A DNA stretch of 35,625 bases from JBEKHT01 sp050012135 (GTDB lineage: Bacteria > Chloroflexota > Anaerolineae > Anaerolineales > RBG-16-64-43), in the NCBI GenBank assembly GCA_050012135.1, contig JBEKHT010000022.1:1-35625 (forward strand), given 5' to 3'. The translations under genes and the position numbers were made by a program. Within the stretch, counting starts at the first letter, position 1, and every line of letters begins with the position of its first letter. Shown here in pieces: positions 32,154 to 35,625 of the stretch. Under the pieces are notes generated by a model. The model worked only from the letters and a program-made list of their open reading frames with translations, was not told the DNA's origin and searched no databases.

Positions 32154-32417
32154 TCAGCTCTCTGCCGTGATGCGGAAGACAGCATCACCGGGTCGCACTT
32201 TTTGCTTGACCTGCACTGCGACCTCCTGCCCCGCTTTCACCTCGGTCACAGGCTGATGCTCGATTTGCATCGAAGTAATCGCTTGCTCGAAATCGGAGTT
32301 CTTGCCCAGGAAGTGGAGCTCCTCGCCGAGCTTCAGATCCCGGGTCAGCTTGAGCACCGCCACGCTTGCCCGATCGTAGAAATGGGTTACCTCTCCGATC
32401 CGCTCTCCGCTTGGCAT
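32154..32417 (-). CDS. Small EF-Tu domain II-like protein
   Basis: 87 aa from the ATG at 32417, behind GGGGAGGAGAAG; the longer frame upstream is not protein-like. The whole protein is a single beta barrel: IGEVTHFYDRASVAVLKLTRDLKLGEELHFLG, then EVKAGQEVAVQVKQKVRPGDAVFRI, the pattern of the second domain of translation GTPases. Such stand-alone proteins are widespread and annotated as elongation-factor-like; the function is unknown. It lies 93 bp upstream of the glycosylase gene on the same strand. Confidence 0.8.
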   Translation of the reverse strand: MPSGERIGEVTHFYDRASVAVLKLTRDLKLGEELHFLGKNSDFEQAITSMQIEHQPVTEVKAGQEVAVQVKQKVRPGDAVFRITAES

Positions 32418-32956
32418 CTTCTCCTCCCCGGCCGCCCTTCTTTCCGGCCTCCCTGTTCGAACTGTCGATCGCCAGCCCTTTGACATTGTACAACCGTCCC
32501 GGAGACTGAGGTGTGGAAACGGTCCTCCTGCCAAAACCCCCGGGGGGTGGCGCCGAAGTCCCGCCAATCTGATCCCACGGGCCTCGTGCCCAGCGCTCCT
32601 GGCTACAAAGCCGATGGGAACGCCGCGAGTTGGATATGGCAATTCGCCAGCCTCCGCCGCCCTCCTGCGTTCTAGCCCCAAGACGGAGTCGCCGTAGGAA
32701 TGGGCGATTCACATCCGCGCTCCAAGGATCCGAGGAACCCCTGGATTTGTCGGTTCCCACGGCGAGCAGAGCGCTACTCACTACGGTCGGCGCATCCGCC
32801 AGCGGAGACCTGGATGCGCACGCTGAGGCAGTTGCGCCGGTCACCGAGGGTCAGAAGGTATGCTGTGGCCGAGAGCGCGGCTGAACGACAACAGTTCTGA
32901 GGCCACAATCGAGCTTCTCCGCAGGTTGGTTGTTCTCGTCCGGCGTCCAAATCGGC
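32418..32956. other. Intergenic stretch, nothing recognised
   Basis: About 540 bp between the EF-like gene and the promoter at 32957. Frames on either strand are short or low in complexity. The promoter of the EF-like gene should be here but was not picked out. Confidence 0.4.
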
Positions 32957-32985
32957 TTGACACGGTTGGGCTTCGAATGTATTAA
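32957..32985 (+). promoter_or_regulatory. Promoter of the lipoprotein-coiled-coil operon
   Basis: A perfect TTGACA (32957-32962) is followed after 17 nt by TATTAA (32980-32985). The start would be near 32992, leaving a leader of about 155 nt before the gene at 33147. Confidence 0.6.
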
Positions 32986-33146
32986 GCATCCTCTCAGAAG
33001 CCCCAGCACAAGGCACTTCACAAGCCGAAGTTCAGATTCAGTTGAGCTCTCCCGTCCGCCCCCGGCTGGAACCCAACGTGAGCGGGGCAAGCAGAATCGA
33101 GTGCTGAACGCGGCGATTTCGAACCGCCCAACTCTCGGAGGTCTTC

Positions 33147-33764
33147 ATGAAAAATGCCAAACAGCGTTCCTTCGCTCCAAGGTCCCCTCATGGGAACCTC
33201 GGCTCCTTCGCTCCGATCGGGGCCAGTCTTCTGCTCGCCCTGGTCCTGATCTCTTTGGCCTGCAATCTGCCGACCGCCTTGGGCCTGAAACTTCCCGGGA
33301 GTGCCACCGCATCTCCGCCCATGTCCCTCCAGGAGGCTCTGGCCATCACCCCGCGCGACGACCGGCCGGATATCCTCAAGCAGATGGGCCATCCGGACGC
33401 GTTTCGGATCATCTTCGAAGACCTGGACTCCCAGACCGTTCGAAGGGAGGAATGGTCCTATTTCGACGAGCAGACCCGCTTCGACTTCATTGATGGAACG
33501 CTGGTCGACACCGCTCGCATTGTTCCCACCCCGAACGGAACGATTTTCGCCAGCTACTACGATCCCTCGGCCTTCCAGGCTTACATGTCCCTCGACCAGG
33601 TCCAGGCCCTCTTCCCCGACCAGAAACTGCTTCAAGTCGACGCCTCCGAGGCCGGCGTGTCCGGCGGCCTGGTCGTGGCCGGCAACCAGATCCTCATGGG
33701 TTTTGATCAGGGCCAGCTCGTCTATGTCGAAACCCTGGTCCTCACCCCGGGGGGAAAATCATGA
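33147..33764 (+). CDS. Lipoprotein of unknown function
   Basis: 205 aa, ATG start with GGAGG upstream. A long, positively charged n-region (1-20) precedes the hydrophobic stretch, and the lipobox LISLAC has Cys39. The mature domain (about 60-200) alternates strands and helices (RPDILKQMGHPDAFRIIFED, TIFASYYDPSAFQAYMSLD, GNQILMGFDQGQLVYVETLV), similar in style to small SmpA/BLIP-like outer domains, but the family is not recognised. The stop overlaps the next start (ATGA), so the pair is coupled in translation. Confidence 0.72.
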   Translation: MKNAKQRSFAPRSPHGNLGSFAPIGASLLLALVLISLACNLPTALGLKLPGSATASPPMSLQEALAITPRDDRPDILKQMGHPDAFRIIFEDLDSQTVRREEWSYFDEQTRFDFIDGTLVDTARIVPTPNGTIFASYYDPSAFQAYMSLDQVQALFPDQKLLQVDASEAGVSGGLVVAGNQILMGFDQGQLVYVETLVLTPGGKS

Positions 33765-35413
33765 AACTCTCGCCGTTCTCCCGAATGGTCGTTTGTCTCT
33801 TGATCGCCGTACTTGTTTCCGGACCCGCCCTGCCCGTCCTGGCCCAGCCCCCGCTCCTGCCCCCCGAGCGCGGCCTCTCTTCCATGATCCCCCTCCTGGG
33901 CCTCGTCAGCGCCTGGATGCACCGCAACCGGACATATCGCAACGCCAACGACTTCGAAACCGACCAAAACGACGAGTATAAGCAGAAGCTGGCGACACTG
34001 GAGCAGCAGCATGCCCAAGGGAAAGTGCTAGAGAATCCCAACGCTACTCCCGAGGAGCAGGAGGCTGCGTACCTCAAGAACAAGGCCGCGCTCGAACAGG
34101 AAAACCAAATGGCGATGGACTTCGCCGAATCCATCAAGAGAGGGGCCCGGCACGACTTCAACCAGGCGCTGAAGGAGGAGATCATCAATGCGGTCCTGGC
34201 CACCGGGGTGGTCCAAAACATCTTCGGAGCCCTCGGCAACGGCCTCGGTCAGGCGCAGGACCTGGTCAACAGCGCCCTGTCCGACCTTCAATCGAACGGG
34301 GATATCGGCAGTCAAGTCCAACAGCTCAACAACAAGGTCCAGCTGCTTCAGCTGGCGGCAGGCCTGATTGGCGGCGATGATGGGGATACCCTCAACCAGA
34401 CGGCCCAGGACATTACGGACAAGGTCAACAGCACGGAGAAAGTTACCGAGGACACCTTGACGGGGATCAAGCAGGAACTGGACAACGCCCAAGGCATCCT
34501 GCAGGGACTCCAGAACACGGACTATGTCCCCACCTCAAGCGAGCTGACCAGCACCCTGGCTCTCCAACTGGTCGGGCTGGGCCAGGGCACCCCCGAGACC
34601 AACGCCCTCCTCAACGTGCTCGGGTTTAAGACCGGCTCCAGCCCGGAAAGCCTCCGCCAACGCTGGGAGCAACTCCAAAATGAGGGATTCAAGGTGAGAT
34701 GCCGGGCCTGGGCCAAAGACTTGGTCACCCAGCTCAAGGCCTACGCCGAGCAACTGTCAGTGGAGGAGTCGCCGACGGAGGAGGAAGTCGCCTGCAAGGA
34801 GGTCTCTCCCGACGATCTCACCCAAACCGGGCCCGAAGTTGTCGCAAAGCCCTCGGCCACCACCAAGCGGGGCCCGGCCTCAGGGGCCACCGGCCGGCTG
34901 GGCCACTTCCAGAAGACGGACTGCGAGGTGGAGGGGCTGGATATCACCAAAGCCCTGGTGGATTACTACACCACCGACCCAAATCGAGGTCCCTATCTTG
35001 TCTGCAGGACCGACCTGAACGACGGTTTCTCGATCACCACCTGGTCCGACCCGGCTCAGCTCAATGCAGATTTCCAGAAAGCCAAGGCGGTCGACCAGGG
35101 TTTCGTGGACCAGGCCAACCAATGGAACTCGGACTTGATGGACAAGAGTCTTGCCGCACACGTGGCCTTCCTGCGCAACGACGCGAATCGCTACGTGATT
35201 GCGATTACCAGTTACTCCAATGTCCAAAACTGCGAAGAGGGCAATGGCATGGGTGAGGAAATGGTCGATGGAGTATTCAGCGTCCGCCTGAACTACCACT
35301 TGGATGCAAATTGCGGCCCTTCCGATCCCGGTGCGTATTCCGCGATGATGCAGGAACTGGAGGCCCGCGCGCTGGCCGCGATTGCGCGCGTGGAAGGGAA
35401 GCCCAGCCCGTAG
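33761..35413 (+). CDS. Large secreted protein with coiled-coil region, unknown
   Basis: 550 aa, overlapping start with the lipoprotein gene. Residues 1-28 form a signal peptide ending PVLAQ. Residues about 60-125 are Glu/Gln/Lys-rich and likely coiled coil (KQKLATLEQQHAQGK, KNKAALEQENQ). A middle region (about 125-260) has amphipathic helices rich in Asn, Gln and Leu. The C-terminal part (about 385-540) is a globular domain with several Cys, starting TDCEVEGLDITKALVDYYT and ending before the tail VEGKPSP. No family recognised. Coupling to a lipoprotein suggests a two-part secreted or surface system. Confidence 0.72.
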   Translation: MKLSPFSRMVVCLLIAVLVSGPALPVLAQPPLLPPERGLSSMIPLLGLVSAWMHRNRTYRNANDFETDQNDEYKQKLATLEQQHAQGKVLENPNATPEEQEAAYLKNKAALEQENQMAMDFAESIKRGARHDFNQALKEEIINAVLATGVVQNIFGALGNGLGQAQDLVNSALSDLQSNGDIGSQVQQLNNKVQLLQLAAGLIGGDDGDTLNQTAQDITDKVNSTEKVTEDTLTGIKQELDNAQGILQGLQNTDYVPTSSELTSTLALQLVGLGQGTPETNALLNVLGFKTGSSPESLRQRWEQLQNEGFKVRCRAWAKDLVTQLKAYAEQLSVEESPTEEEVACKEVSPDDLTQTGPEVVAKPSATTKRGPASGATGRLGHFQKTDCEVEGLDITKALVDYYTTDPNRGPYLVCRTDLNDGFSITTWSDPAQLNADFQKAKAVDQGFVDQANQWNSDLMDKSLAAHVAFLRNDANRYVIAITSYSNVQNCEEGNGMGEEMVDGVFSVRLNYHLDANCGPSDPGAYSAMMQELEARALAAIARVEGKPSP

Positions 35414-35499
35414 GCCAGCCCGGAAGGGTCCTCTCCCCGGGGCCCGTTGCGGCACGCCCCGGTATCGGATGAGGACCGTGTTCGGGGTGGGCCTTGCGG

Positions 35500-35625
35500 A
35501 ATCGAGTAGGGAGGATGGGTCGCCCATCCTCCCTCTCACACCACCGGACATGCGGGTCCGCATCCGGCGGTTCGTCGGGGAACATGCAGTTGGTGATAAT
35601 ACCCGGTGAGTGAACACAGACCCTG
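35500..35625 (-). mobile_element. 3' end of a group II intron (domains V and VI), cut by the window edge
   Basis: Read on the minus strand, 35573-35540 gives GAACCGCCGGATGCGG with a paired return CCGCATGTCCGGTGGT, the compact hairpin of domain V. It is followed by GTGAGAGG and a long hairpin GGGAGGATGGG-CGA-CCCATCCTCCC (35533-35509), and then TACTCGATT, the domain VI and 3' splice region. The order and spelling match bacterial group II introns that encode a reverse transcriptase. The rest of the intron and its ORF would lie beyond 35625. The hairpin alone could also act as terminator for the gene ending at 35413. Confidence 0.75.

Noticed and set aside
1..35625. CRISPR arrays and rRNA genes
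   Set aside because: No regularly spaced long repeats with unique spacers and no rRNA signature sequences were seen. The CGCCA array has units far too short for CRISPR.
1..35625. Genome-wide reassignment of TGA as the explanation for the in-frame TGA
   Set aside because: Several genes here end in TGA in tight overlap with the next start (for example at 8709, 14638 and 15584), so TGA is used as a normal stop.

Overview
The window looks like a chromosomal segment of a high-GC bacterium, probably Chloroflexota (Anaerolineae-like). The reasons are lipoproteins with long Pro/Thr-rich linkers after the lipid-anchored Cys, a folate-dependent TrmFO, two luciferase-like flavin oxidoreductases, a YhfC-type intramembrane protease and many conserved but unnamed secreted proteins. 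The taxonomic call is inference from style, not from a marker gene.

Region 1, 78-16100, is an integrated mobile element. A tRNA-Ala(GGC) gene is intact at its right end (16051-16123), and a displaced copy of the tRNA 3' half marks its left end (78-127). The left part (485-4667, + strand) is cargo with a defence flavour: a DNA methyltransferase fused to an Mrr-like nuclease, a membrane-anchored unknown, a TIR protein with a C-terminal zinc ribbon, and a trypsin-like serine protease. The rest (minus strand) holds an integrase relic, an ASCH protein paired with an unknown 280-aa protein, two OB-fold-like proteins, a terminase-small-subunit-like protein, a Gly/Tyr-rich protein, a DnaB/RepA-like helicase, a ribbon-helix-helix regulator, an intact tyrosine recombinase, a SprT-like protein and a frameshifted tyrosine recombinase. 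A phased array of short CGCCA repeats lies just 3' of the helicase gene. The set resembles a phage satellite or integrative element rather than a full prophage, since no capsid, portal or large terminase is visible.

Region 2, 16051-23535, starts with two tRNA-Ala genes (GGC, CGC), each with a good sigma70-type promoter. A conserved unknown follows. Next is a minus-strand group: an LLM oxidoreductase, a DsbA/FrnE-family oxidoreductase, a second LLM oxidoreductase and TrmFO. The DsbA/FrnE gene has an in-frame TGA exactly at the first Cys of its CPWC site, followed by a hairpin that fits the bacterial SECIS pattern. It is therefore a strong selenoprotein candidate, and the best single discovery in the window.

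Region 3, 23536-29262 (+), carries a YhfC-family protease, an ABC-2 exporter (ATPase plus permease) coupled to an Ig-like/TM/zinc-ribbon protein, a broken zinc-ribbon gene, a lipoprotein and a LUD-domain protein.

Region 4, 29907-35625, has a cobalamin riboswitch with a downstream hairpin controlling a BtuF-like lipoprotein. After it come a convergent Fpg/MutM-type glycosylase, a small EF-Tu domain II-like protein and a promoter-led two-gene operon for a lipoprotein and a large secreted coiled-coil protein. At the right edge is the 3' end (domains V-VI) of a minus-strand group II intron that runs out of the window.
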